Source: Apostichopus japonicus (lineage: Eukaryota > Echinodermata > Holothuroidea > Aspidochirotida > Stichopodidae). Taken from it: a DNA stretch of 64,000 nt. The translations under genes and the position numbers were made by a program. Within the stretch, counting starts at the first letter, position 1, and the number at the start of each line of letters is the position of its first letter. Location of the stretch: NCBI RefSeq assembly GCF_037975245.1, contig NC_092572.1:7953501-8017500 (forward strand), read 5' to 3'. Shown here piece by piece: positions 46,612 to 58,893 of this stretch. Under the pieces are notes generated by a model that worked only from the letters and a program-made list of their open reading frames with translations, made no database searches and had not been told where the DNA came from.

Positions 46612-47152
46612 CCGCTTAGATAGTCATTCGCGCCCCCCGGGTAATTAGAAAATCATGGATACGCCCCTGCATACTGATGTAAATCGACATATATGTATAT
46701 GTAGTGTTGGAACATAGAGGTGTCAGAACAGATTAGAGATTATTGCATGCAGTTAGGTGTGTTTAACATCTATATGTAGCTTTAGAAATCAAGAGAACTT
46801 TAACCATAATTTTTTGCATTGGAGAGCTCTGCTGTAGTTCCTAGGCTGATAAATAAATGCTGTAGATATGATAGTGATTCTGCTCCGCTTAGATAGTTAT
46901 TTGCGCCCCCCGGGTTAGAAAATCATGGATACGCCCCTGCATACTGATGTAAATCGACATATATGTATATGTAGTGTTGGAACATAGAGGTGTCAGAACA
47001 GATTAGAGATTATTGCATGAAGTTAGGTGTGTTACGACTAACATCTATATGTAGCTTTAGAAATCAAGAGAACTTTAATCATAATTTTTTGCATTGGAGA
47101 GCTCTGCTGTAGTTCCTAGGCTGATAAATAAATGCTGTAGATAGTGATTCTG
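46612..47152. repeat. 273-bp tandem duplication spanning a transposon end
   Basis: Two adjacent copies start CCGCTTAGATAGT at 46,612 and 46,885 and end near GTGATTCTG at 46,882 and 47,152. Each holds the last part of the hAT-like element (module edge, CATGGATACGCCCCTG) plus about 210 bp of its right flank. Small differences (CATTCG / TATTTG, an extra ACGACT in the second copy) show it is not brand new. Confidence 0.85.
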
Positions 47153-47690
47153 AGTTTTGTAGGGCATTATTGATGTTAATTATGAAAAACACATACAACA
47201 GGCGCGGTTAAAGGGACATCAGATTTATGCCCGATGCTGAGATTGAAGACTGACAAACAGTGTGTGGGAATATTTTGATTTTCAAAAACCAGGTTTATAG
47301 CTATGTGATAGGCCACATGCCGCTAAAGAGGGAATTTTGAAGTGAATCCCATAATCTTCAGTGGTCATGTTATCAAACTATATATATACTTTATGTAGGC
47401 ATTCATTGGTATGATACTATCCTTGTTATACGAGTGATTCACCCGGCACCTTCTATGTAACCTGCTAAACACTACACTGTGTAATAGGTTCAGGCTCATT
47501 CATGGTCGAAAATTTAAATAAAAAATGAGACATCCACGTGCAAAATAATCCCCAAATTATGATGGCATCCCTGGGTTCAAAAAGGAGAATTAATGTTTTA
47601 TTTTTGTATCCTTGATGGACAGAACATTCCCAGAGACACTACATGTGTACTAAAGTGGTATGTATAAATACAATTGAGATTGGTCAGTGT
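47153..47690. other. spacer sequence without recognised genes
   Basis: No domain-bearing frame and no repeat structure that I could recognise. Moderately AT-rich. Confidence 0.4.
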
Positions 47691-47699
47691 TTGGACTGT

Positions 47700-48300
47700 C
47701 ATTAGGCCAAATATGAGCTCAAATATGTGTTTTTGTTTTTTTGGGTTCAATACATACAAAACACATGTTTGAGCTCAGACTTGTGCAAATTTTCCACAAC
47801 CTAGTACTCCAAACTGAAAACAGTACCCCAAATTGTACCGTATATCAAGATAGTTGTGCTAGTTTTGTCTCTAAAATTAGAAGTTAAAGTTGGAAAAGTT
47901 TAGTTTAAAGATTTGTTAACAACAAAAAACACATATTTGAGCTCAGTCATAGCATGGAGCTATAAACAGATAGCTCCATGGTCATAGCAAGTAACTTGAT
48001 TTTTCATTTCAGATTATCACATACAAGGACACCAAAGTTAAAACAGTACTCCAAAATAAAATGCAGTACCCCCACACACTGTACTGTATATCAAGAGTTA
48101 TATAAGGTGCACTTGTTTTTTGTCTGAAATATGAAGTAATAGTTGGAATTTTTTTGTTCAAAGACTTGTTTTCAATACAAACACATGTTTCAGCTCAGTG
48201 TATGTTATCATCGATTAAAATGGTTATACTACAGTAACACACAAAAGTATTTGGACCAAGTTCGCCTTATTGAGGTAAGCATATGTACACATAGTAAGTC
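47700..48300 (+). repeat. degenerate spacer repeat family, right part
   Basis: Blocks related to those at 41,470-41,770 in the same orientation: ACACATGTTTGAGCTCAG near 47,761, ACACATATTTGAGCTCAG near 47,929, CCCCCACACACTGTACTG near 48,068 and TTGTCTGAAATATGA near 48,120. The local unit is about 215-250 bp. Confidence 0.65.
47953..47980. mobile_element. 28-bp perfect palindrome with target-like direct repeats
   Basis: The arm CATGGAGCTAT and its exact reverse complement ATAGCTCCATG are separated by AAACAG. GTCATAG flanks both sides (47,946-47,952 and 47,981-47,987). The related spacer repeat at about 41,600 reads CTCAGACATAGAAACTACC without the palindrome, so an empty-site paralogue exists. 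Confidence 0.55.
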
Positions 48301-49396
48301 ACATGCATATATTCACAGTCAATTTCAGTATATTAATTTGGCATGAGAATATTAAGGTATGCAATTGTTTGCACTGTTAGTTAGTTGGTAATATTCACAG
48401 TCAATTTCGATTTATTCAAGTTTTCATATTCAATTAATATTGATTTTGTTTGAGGAGTGAATTATAAGAAAGAATTTTACTGGCTTATACCACAATGGAA
48501 CAGTAACATCTGAAATAAGGAAACACACAATATTCCATCCCATTCAACAAGGATGAATTCACATAAAATCCTATGCTCTAAAATATTTGATCCTAATGAG
48601 AGCTCTAACCTGCTTTCCCAGTTGCTACCCCCCTTCCCCCAACCCCTAACTGCCCCACATGATGGATCCACATATGGGTGGAGCCTGTAAAAGTTATACA
48701 AGGTAATTTTCTACACTGATGTATTTGAGTCTAAGCAGTTTACCAATTTGGGATGGCATGGAAACCTTGAAATGGTGGAAATAAGATGGTCAAAAATTAA
48801 TGGTAGATGTTCATTAAATTCTCACATACGTAATGGGACCCTAAAAGTTGAAAACAAAAATAAAATTAACTATCATTTAATATACCTTAATCTATGCTGT
48901 TGGAAATGGTAAAAAAATCTTCCTCAAACAATAGGAGAAAACCACAACAGTGTACAACCATATTTTCTCTGAGATATATCAAATTGTATGAATGTAGCAT
49001 ATGCAACAGCATATTTTCTCAATAGCGCTTTCCAATCATCTCCACCACTCATTCCCACTCAACTAGTGGAATGATATGAAAACACTATTTAGACATAATA
49101 TCACAATATTAGGGCATTATGGAGGTCTAACCCTGTATACGGTACCTGATTCCATAGTAACCCACACCAACTGCCCCATGTAATGAGCTAGATAGTGTGA
49201 TAGTGTACAATCTGTAATTTTCAAGACATATCAAACTTTATGTAGCAGGGATAAAAGCAAATTATGTCCAAGAGGGCAGCCAAGTCGCTTGGATCCACCC
49301 CCCCCCCACCGACCCTCCATCCCATTCAACAAGGATGAATTCACATAAAATCCTATGCTTTCAAATATTTGATCCTAATGAGAGCTCAAACCTGCT

Positions 49397-49425
49397 TTCC
49401 CAGTTGCAGTACAGTGTACAACCAT
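49397..49425 (-). repeat. deletion join in a composite monomer, copy 1
   Basis: CTGCTTTCCCAGTTGC runs straight into AGTACAGTGTACAACC, removing about 330 bp of the normal monomer and giving a 1,250-bp spacing between GGTGGAGCC blocks. The downstream sequence has the odd word GTGTGCATGTACAGTAGC. Confidence 0.75.
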
Positions 49426-52212
49426 ATTTTCTCTGAGATATATCAAATTGTGTGCATGTACAGTAGCATATGCAACAGTGTATATTCTTAACAGGGCTTT
49501 CCAATCATCTCCACCCCTCATTCCCACTCAACTAGTGGAATGATATGAAAACATTATTTAGACATAATATCACAATATTAGGGCATCATGGAGGTCTAAC
49601 CCTGAATACGGTACCTGATTCCATAGTAACCCACACCAATTGCTCCGTGCAATGAGCTAGATAGTGTACAATCTGTAATTTTCAAGACATATCAAACTTT
49701 ATTTAGCAGGGATAAAAGCAAATAGTCTCCTGCCAAGCCCCTTGGACGCACCCCTCCCCACCCTCCATCCCAATCAACAAGGATGAATACACATACAATC
49801 CTGTGCTTTCAAATATTTGATATTAATGAGATCTCAAACCTATGTACCTGCATTCCCAGTTGCCCGCTACAGTTACCCCCGCCCCCCGCACCCCTAACTG
49901 CACCACATGATGGATCCACATATGGGTGGAGCCTGTAAAAGTTGTACAAGGTAATTTTCTACACTGATGTAATTGAGTCTAAGCAGTTTACCAATTTGGA
50001 ATGACATCAAAATTTTGAAACGAAGGAAATAAGATGGTCAAAAATTTATATTAGACTTCATTAAATTCTCACACACATTATGGGGACCCTAATAGTTGAA
50101 AAAAAAAAAAACATTCTACATTACATTTAATATACATCACTTTAATCTATGCTGTTGGAAATGGTAAAAAAATCTTTCTGGAACAATATGAGAAAACCAC
50201 AACAGTGTACCACCATATTTTCTCTGAGATATATCAAATTGTGTGAATGTAGCATATGCAACAGCGTATTTTCTAAATGGCGCTTTCCAATCATCTCCAC
50301 CCCTCATTCCCACTCAACTAGTGGAGTGATATGAAAACATTATTTAGACATAATATCACAATATTAGGGCATTATGGAGGTCTAACCCTGTATACGGTAC
50401 CTGATTCCATAGTAACCGACACCAACTGCCCCATGCAATGAGCTAGATAGTGTGATAGTGTACAATCTGTAATTTTTAAGACATATCAAACTTTATGTAG
50501 CAGGGATAAAAGCAAATTATGTCCAAGAGGGCAGCCAAGTCGCTTGGATCCCCCCCTCCCCCCCACCGACCCTCCATCCCATTCAACAAGGACGAATTCA
50601 CATAAAATCCTAAGCTTTCAAATATTTCATCCTAATGAGAGCTCTAACCTGCTTCCCCAGTTGCTAACCCCCCAACCCCTCCCCCTTTCTGCTCCACATG
50701 ATGGTTCCATTTATTGGTGGAGCCTGTAAAAGTTGTACAAGGTAATTTTCTACACTGATGTATTTGAGTCTAAGCAGTTTACCAATTTGGGATGACATGG
50801 AAACCTTGAAATGGTGGAAATAAGATGGTCAAAAATTCATGGTAGATGTTCATTAAATTCTCACATACATAATGGGACCCTAAAAGTTGAAAACAAAAAA
50901 AAAATTACCTATCTTTAATACACTTTAATCTGTGCTGTTGGAAATGGTATAAAAATCTTTCTGGAACAATATGAGAAAACCACAACAGTGTACAACCATA
51001 TTTTCTCTGAGATATATCAAATTGTATGAATGTAGCATATGCAACAGTGTATTTTCTCAATAGGGCTTTCCAATCATCTCCACCCCTCATTCCCACTCAG
51101 CTAGTGGAATGATATGTAAATATTATTTAGACATAATATCACAATCTTAGGGCATTATGGAGGTCTAACCCTGTATACGGTACCTGATTCCATAGTAACT
51201 GACACCAATTGCTCTGTGCAATGAGCTAGATAGTGTGATAGTGTACAATCTGTAATTTTCAAGACATATCAAACTTTATTTAGCAGGGATAAAAGCAAAT
51301 AGCCTCCTGCCAAGTCGCTTGGACCCACCCCCTCCCCACCCTCCATCCCATTCAACAAGGATGAATACACATAAAATCCTTTGCTTTCAAATATTTGATA
51401 TTAATGAGATCTCAAACCTATGTACCTGCATTCCCAGTTGCCTTCTACAGCAACCCCCGCACCAATTACTGCACCACATGATGGATCCACATATTGGTGG
51501 AGCCTGTAAAAGTTGTACAAGGTAATTTTCTACACTGATGTATTTGAGTCTAAGCAGTTTACCAATTTGGAATGACATCGAAACTTTGAAACGGTGGAAA
51601 TAAGATGGTCAAAAATTAATATTAGACTTCATTAAATTCTCACACACATTATGGGGACCCTAATAGTTGAAAAAAAAAAAAAACATTCTACATTACATTT
51701 AATATGCATCACTTTAATCTATGCTGTTGGAAATGGTAAAAAAATCTTTCTGGAACAATATGAGAAAACCACAACAGTGTACAACCATATTTTCTCTGAG
51801 ATATATCAAATTGTATGAATGTAGCATATGCAACAGCGTATTTTCTTCATGGCGCTTTCCAATCATAACCACCCCTCATTCCCACTCAACTAGTGGAATG
51901 ATATGAAAACATTATTTAGACATAATATCACAATATTAGGGCATTATGGAGGTCTGACCCTGTATACGGTAACTGATTCCACACTAACTGACACCAACTG
52001 CCCCATGCAATGAGCTAGATAGTGTACAATCTGTAATTTTCAAGACATATCAAACTTTATATAGCAGGGATAAAATCAAATTATGTCCAAGAGGGCAGCC
52101 AAGTCACTTGGATAACCCCCCCCCCCACCGACCCTCCATCCCATTCAACAAAGATGAATTCACATAAAATCCTATGCTTTCAAATATTTGATCCTAATGA
52201 GAGCTCAAACCT

Positions 52213-52241
52213 GCTTTCCCAGTTGCAGTACAGTGTACAAC
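52213..52241 (-). repeat. deletion join in a composite monomer, copy 2
   Basis: The same join and the same GTGTGCATGTACAGTAGC variant as at 49.4 kb, 2,817 bp downstream. The deletion happened once and was then duplicated as part of a higher-order unit of about 2.82 kb. Confidence 0.75.
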
Positions 52242-55200
52242 CATATTTTCTCTGAGATATATCAAATTGTGTGCATGTACAGTAGCATATGCAACAGTGT
52301 ATATTCTTAACAGGGCTTTCCAATCATCTCCACCCCTCATTCCCACTCAACTCGTGGAATGATATGAAAACATTATTTAGACATAATATCACAATATTAG
52401 GGCATCATGGAGGTCTAACCCTGAATACGGTACCTGATTCCATAGTAACCCACACCAATTGCTCCGTGCAATGAGCTAGATAGTGTACAATCTGTAATTT
52501 TCAAGACATATCAAACTTTATTTAGCAGGGATAAAAGCAAATAGTCTCCTGCCAAGCCCCTTGGACGCACCCCTCCCCACCCTCCATCCCAATCAACAAG
52601 GAGGAATACACATACAATCCTGTGCTTTCAAATATTTGATATTAATGAGATCTCAAACCTATGTACCTGCATTCCCAGTTGCCTGCTACAGTTACCCCCG
52701 CCCCCCGCACCCCTAACTGCACCACATGATGGATCCACATATGGGTGGAGCCTGTAAAAGTTGTACAAGGTAATTTTCTACACTGATGTATTTGAGTCTA
52801 AGCAGTTTACCAATTTGGGATGACATGGAAACCTTGAAATGGTGGAAATAAGATGGTCAAAAATTAATGGTAGATGTTCAATAAATTCTCACATACATAA
52901 TGGGACCCTAAAAGTTGAAAACAAAAATAAAATTACCTATCTTTAATACACTTTAATCTGTGCTGTTGGAAATGGTATAAAAATCTTTCTGGAACAATAT
53001 GAGAAAACCACAACAGTGTACAACCATATTTTCTCTGAGATATATCAAATTGTATGAATGTAGCATATGCAACAGTGTATTTTCTCAACAGGGCTTTCCA
53101 ATCATCTCCACCCCTCATTCCCACTCAACTAGTGGAATGATATGAAAACATTATTTAGTAATAATATTACAATGTTAGGGCATTATGGAGGTCTAACCCT
53201 GTATACGGTACCTGATTCCATAGTAACCGACACCAACTGCCCCATGCAATGAGCTAGATAGTGTGATAGTGCACAATCTGTAATTTTCAAGACATATCAA
53301 ACTTTATGTAGCAGGGATAAAAGCAAATTATGTCCAAGAGGGCAGCCAAGTAACTTGGATCCACCCCCCCCCCCCAACGACCCTCCATCCCATTCAACAA
53401 GGACGAATTCACATAAAATCCTAAGCTTTCAAATATTTGATCCTAATGAGAGCTCTAACCTGCTTTCCCAGTTGCTAACCCCCCCCCCCTCCCCTCCCCC
53501 TTTCTGCTCCACATGATGGTTCCATATATTGGTGGAGCCTGTAAAAGTTGTACAAGGCAATTTTCTACACTGATGTATTTGAGTCTAAGCAGTTTACCAA
53601 TTTGGGATGACATGGAAACCTTGAAATGGTGGAAACAAGATGGTCAAAAATTAATGGTAGATGTTCATTAAATTCTCACATACATAATGGGACCCTAAAA
53701 GTTGAAAACAAAAATAAAATTACCTATCTTTAATACACTTTAATCTGTGCTGTTGGAAATGGTATAAAAATCTTTCTGGAACAATATGAGAAAACCACAA
53801 CAGTGTACAACCATATTTTCTCTGAGATATATCAAATTGTATGAATGTAGCATATGCAACAGTGTATTTTCTCAATAGGGCTTTCCAATCATCTCCACCC
53901 CTCATTCCCACTCAACTAGTGGAATGATATGTAAATATTATTTAGACATAATATCACAATCTTAGGGCATTATGGAGGTCTGACCCTGTATACGGTACCT
54001 GATTCCATAGTAACTGACACCAATTGCTCTGTGCAATGAGCTAGATAGTGTGATAGTGTACAATCTGTAATTTTCAAGACATATCAAACTTTATTTAGCA
54101 GGGATAAAAGCAAATAGCCTCCTGCCAAGCCCCTTGGACCCACCCCCTCCCCACCCTCCATCCCATTCAACAAGGATGAATACACATAAAATCCTTTGCT
54201 TTCAAATATTTGATATTAATGAGATCTCAAACCTATGTACCTGCATTCCCAGTTGCCTTCTACAGCAACCCCCGCACCCCTTACTGCACCACATGATGGA
54301 TCCACATATTGGTGGAGCCTGTAAAAGTTGTACAAGGTAATTTTCTACACTGATGTATTTGAGTCTAAGCAGTTTACCAATTTGGAATGACATCGAAACT
54401 TTGAAACGGTGGAAATAAGATGGTCAAAAATTAATATTAGACTTCATTAAATTCTCACACACATTATGGGGACCCTAATAGTTGAAAAAAAAAAAAAACA
54501 TTCTACATTACATCAAATATACATCACTTTAATCTATGCTGTTGGAAATGGTAAAAAATCTTTCTGGAACAATATGAGAAAACCACAACAGTGTACCACC
54601 ATATCTTCTCTGAGATATATCAAATTGTGTGAATGTAGCATATGCAACAGCGTATTTTCTTAATGGCGCTTTCCAATCATAACCACCCCTCATTCCCACT
54701 AAACTAGTGGAATGATATGAAAACATTATTTAGACATAATATCACAATATTAGGGCATTATGGAGGTCTAACCCTGTATACGATAACTGATTCCACACAA
54801 ACTGACACCAACTGCCCCATGCAATGAGCTAGATAGTGTACAATCTGTAATTTTCAAGACATATCAAACTTTATTTAGCAGGGATAAAAGCAAATAGTCT
54901 CCTGCCAAGCCCCTTGGACCCACCCCCTCACCACCCTCCATCCCATTCAACAAGGATGAATACACATAAAATCCTGTTCTTTCAAATATTTGATATAAAT
55001 GAGATCTCAAACCTATGTACCTGCATTCCCAGTTGCCCTCTACAGCAACCACCGCCCCCCCCCCCCCGCACCCCTTACTGCACCACATGATGGATCCACA
55101 TATGGGTGGAGCCTGTAAAAGTTGTACAAGGTAATTTTCTACACTGATGTATTTGAGTCTAAGCAGTTTACCAATTTGGAATGACATCGAAACTTTGAAA

Positions 55201-58200
55201 TGGTGGAAATAAGATGGTCAAAACTTAATATTAGACTTTATTAAATTCTCACACACATTATGGGGACCATAATAGTTGGAAAAAAAAAAACATTCTACAT
55301 TACATTTAATATACATCACTTTAATCTATGCTGTTGGAAATGGTAAAAAAATCTTTCTGGGACAATATGAGAAAACCACAACAGTGTACAACCATATTTT
55401 CTCTGAGATATATCAAATTGTGTGAATGTAGCAAATGCAACAGCGTATTTTCTTAATGGCGCTTTCCAATCATAACCACCCCTCATTCCCACTCAACTAG
55501 TGGAATGATATGCAAACATTATTTAGACATAATATCACAATATTAGGGCATTATGGAGGTCTAAACCTGTATACGGTACCTGATTCCATAGTAACCGACA
55601 CCAACTGCCCCATGCAATGAGCTAGATAGTGTGATAGTGTACAATCTGTAATTTTCAAGACATATCAAACTTTATGTAGCAGGGATAAAAGCAAATTATG
55701 TCCAAGAGGGCAGCCAAGTCACCTGGATCCACCCCCCCCCCACCGACCCTCCATCCCATTCAACAAAGATGAAATCACATAAAATCCTATGCTTTCAAAT
55801 ATTTGATCCTAATGAGAGCTCTAACCTGCTTTCCCAGTTGCTAACCCCTCCCCTCCCACTTTCTGCTCCACATGATGGTTCCATATATTGGTGGAGCCTG
55901 TACAAGTTGTACAAGGTAATTTTCTACACTGATGTATTTGAGTCTAAGCAGTTTACCAATTTGGAATGACAACGAAACTCTGAAACGGTGGAAATAAGAT
56001 GGTCAAAAATTGATATTAGACTTCATTAAATTCTCACACACATTATGGGGACCCTAATAGTTGAAAAAAAAAAATGAACTATCATTTAATATACCTTAAT
56101 CTATGCTGTTGGAAATGGTAAAAAAATCTTCCTCAAACAATAGGAGAAAACCCTAACAGTGTACAACCCTATTTTCTCTGAGATATATCAAATTGTATGA
56201 ATGTAGCATATGCAACAGCATATTTTCTCAATAGCGCTTTCCAATCATCTCCACCCCTCATTCCCACTCAACTAGTGGAATGATATGAAAACATTATTTA
56301 GACATAATATCACAATATTAGGGCATTATGGAGGTCTAACCCTGTATACGGTACCTGATTCCATAGTAACCCACACCTTGAACTGCCCCATGCAATGAGC
56401 TAGATAGTGTGATAGTGCACAATCTGTAATTTTCAAGACATATCAAACTTTATGTAGCAGGGATAAAAGCAAATTATGTCCAAGAGGGCAGCCAAGTCAC
56501 TTGGATCCATCCCCCCCCCCCACCGACCCTCCATCCCATTCAACAAGGACGAATTCACATAAAATCCTAAGCTTTCAAATATTTGATCCTAATGAGAGCT
56601 CTAACCTGCTTTCCCAGTTGCTAACCCCCCCCCCTCCCCTCCCCCTTTCTGCTCCACATGATGGTTCCATATATTGGTGGAGCATGTAAAAGTTGTACAA
56701 GGCAATTTTCTACACTGATGTATTTGAGTCTAAGCAGTTTACCAATTTGGGATGACATGGAAACCTTGAAATGGTGGAAATAAGATGGTCAAAAATTAAT
56801 GGTAGATGTTCATTAAATTCTCACATACATAATGGGACCCTAAAAGTTGAAAACAAAAATAAAATTACCTATCTTTAATACACTTTAATCTGTGCTGTTG
56901 GAAATGGTATAAAAATCTTTCTGGAACAATATGAGAAAACCACAACAGTGTACAACCATATTTTCTCTGAGATATATCAAATTGTATGAATGTAGCATAT
57001 GCAACAGTGTATTTTCTCAATAGGGCTTTCCAATCATCTCCACCCCTCATTCCCACTCAACTAGTGGAATGATATGAAAACATTATTTAGACATAATATC
57101 ACAATATTAGGGCATTATGGAGGTCTAACCCTGTATACGGTACCTGATTCCATAGTAACTGACACCAATTGCTCTGTGCAATGAGCTAGATAGTGTGATA
57201 GTTTACAATCTGTAATTTTCAAGACATATCAAACTTTATTTAGCAGGGATAAAAGCAAATAGTCTCCTGCCAAGCCCCTTGGACCCACCCCCTCCCCACC
57301 CTCCATCCCATTCAACATGGATGAATACACATAAAATCCTGTGCTTTCAAATATTTGATATTAATGAGATCTCAAACCTATGTACCTGCATTCCCAGTTG
57401 CCCTCTACAGCAACCACCGCCCCCCCCCCCCGCACCCCTTACTGCACCACATGATGGATCCACATATGGGTGGAGCCTGTAAAAGTTGTACAAGGTAATT
57501 TTCTACACTGATGTATTTGAGTCTAAGCAGTTTACCAATTTGGAATGACATCGAAACTTTGAAATGGTGGAAATAAGATGGTCAAAAATTAATATTAGAC
57601 TTTATTAAATTCTCACACACATTATGGGGACCCTAATAGTTGAAAAAAAAAAAAACATTCTACATTACATTTAATATACATCACTTTAATCTATGCTGTT
57701 GGAAATGGTAAAAAAATCTTTCTGGGACAATATGAGAAAACCACAACAGTGTACAACCATATTTTCTCTGAGATATATCAAATTGTGTGAATGTAGCATA
57801 TGCAACAGTGTATTTTCTTAATGGCGCTTTCCAATCATAACCACCCCTCATTCCCACTCAACTAGTGGAATGATATGAAAACATTATTTAGACATAATAT
57901 CACAATATTAGGGCATTATGGAGGTCTTAACCTGTATACGGTACCTGATTCCATAGTAACCGACACCAACTGCCCCATGCAATGAGCTAGATAGTGTGAT
58001 AGTGTACAATCGGTAATTTTCAAGACATATCAAACTTTATGTAGCAGGGATAAAAGCAAATTATGTCCAAGAGGGCAGCCAAGTCACCTGGATCCACCCC
58101 CCCCCCCCACCGACCCTCCATCCCATTCAACAAGGATGAATTCACATAAAATCCTATGCTTTCAAATATTTGATCCTAATGAGAGCTCTAACCTGCTTTC

Positions 58201-58234
58201 CCAGTTGCTAACCCCCCCCCTCCCCGGGGCGTAG

Positions 58235-58306
58235 CCAGTATGTAGCACTGTAGGCCCGGGCCTACACGTTTAACCCAGTATGTAGCACTGTAGGCCCGGG
58301 CCTACA
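58235..58306 (+). repeat. subterminal tandem repeat with palindrome
   Basis: Two copies, 39 bp apart, of a 33-bp unit starting CCAGTATGTAGCACTG. Each contains the perfect 16-bp palindrome GTAGGCCCGGGCCTAC (58,250-58,265 and 58,289-58,304). It lies directly inside the left terminus, where transposase-binding repeats are often found in hAT elements. Confidence 0.8.
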
Positions 58307-58893
58307 CTTTTTTGGCCAAGTTATCTTTTTTTAAACACCCATAATTCAAATCCATAAGCTTGCTGGACGAGTTTAAGAGTCTAGACATGAAAAACTATTG
58401 AAATGAACGAAGCAAGAATATGGCTAAATTAGGTGACCTATTCTTCTGTCATCTAGGCTGTCATTTCTATCGCGTGCCGTTTCATTCAACACTCTACCCG
58501 CCGAAAAAAAACTAGGATCCGATCTTGTCAGTTTTTTTTAAAATCTAGATTAGAACCCGTTTACGCAGATAATTTTTCAGTTGAGAAACATTCCACAGTC
58601 AAATAAGCCTATCGTTGATTTACAGGCTTTATAGAGATGCAGCCTTTTGTTGCCTGTTGTTGTCACGATCGCCGTTCCAAGTTCCAAAACAGCCTTTGCT
58701 ATACCAGCTTCTCTTGGGTACATTCACGATGTCCTACATCGGCGTCATTTTTATCAAATTGTGAATACTAACGCCCACTAGGATTGAGCCTACATTTCAT
58801 CTGACGATTTTAAAAATTGTCCAAAAAATGAAACAGCAATTCTTAAAAGGCAGATAAGCAAGGGGGGAAATTAGCAAGTACCAAATTAGAAAT

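Larger units (their letters stand above)
48534..58223 (-). repeat. satellite array, right arm block 1, about 790-bp monomer in reverse orientation
   Basis: About 12 copies of the same satellite, now reading on the - strand: CCACTCAACTAGTGGAATG, GGTACCTGATTCCATAG, CAAGACATATCAAAC, AAGCAAATTATGTCCAAGAG, then C-rich blocks and GGTGGAGCCTGTAAAAGTTG. The GGTGGAGCC block recurs about every 780-795 bp (for example 52,743, 53,530, 54,310, 55,105, 55,892, 56,676, 57,468). Diagnostic differences (CAAGTCACTTGGA instead of CAATTGACTTGG-type words) separate it from most left-arm copies. Confidence 0.94.

Noticed and set aside
50905-51096. A 63-codon open frame repeated in the right arm (also at 52,933, 53,720, 56,865, 61,694)
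   Set aside because: It lies in the same satellite segment read on the other strand and its copies track the higher-order repeat. No independent sign of coding function.
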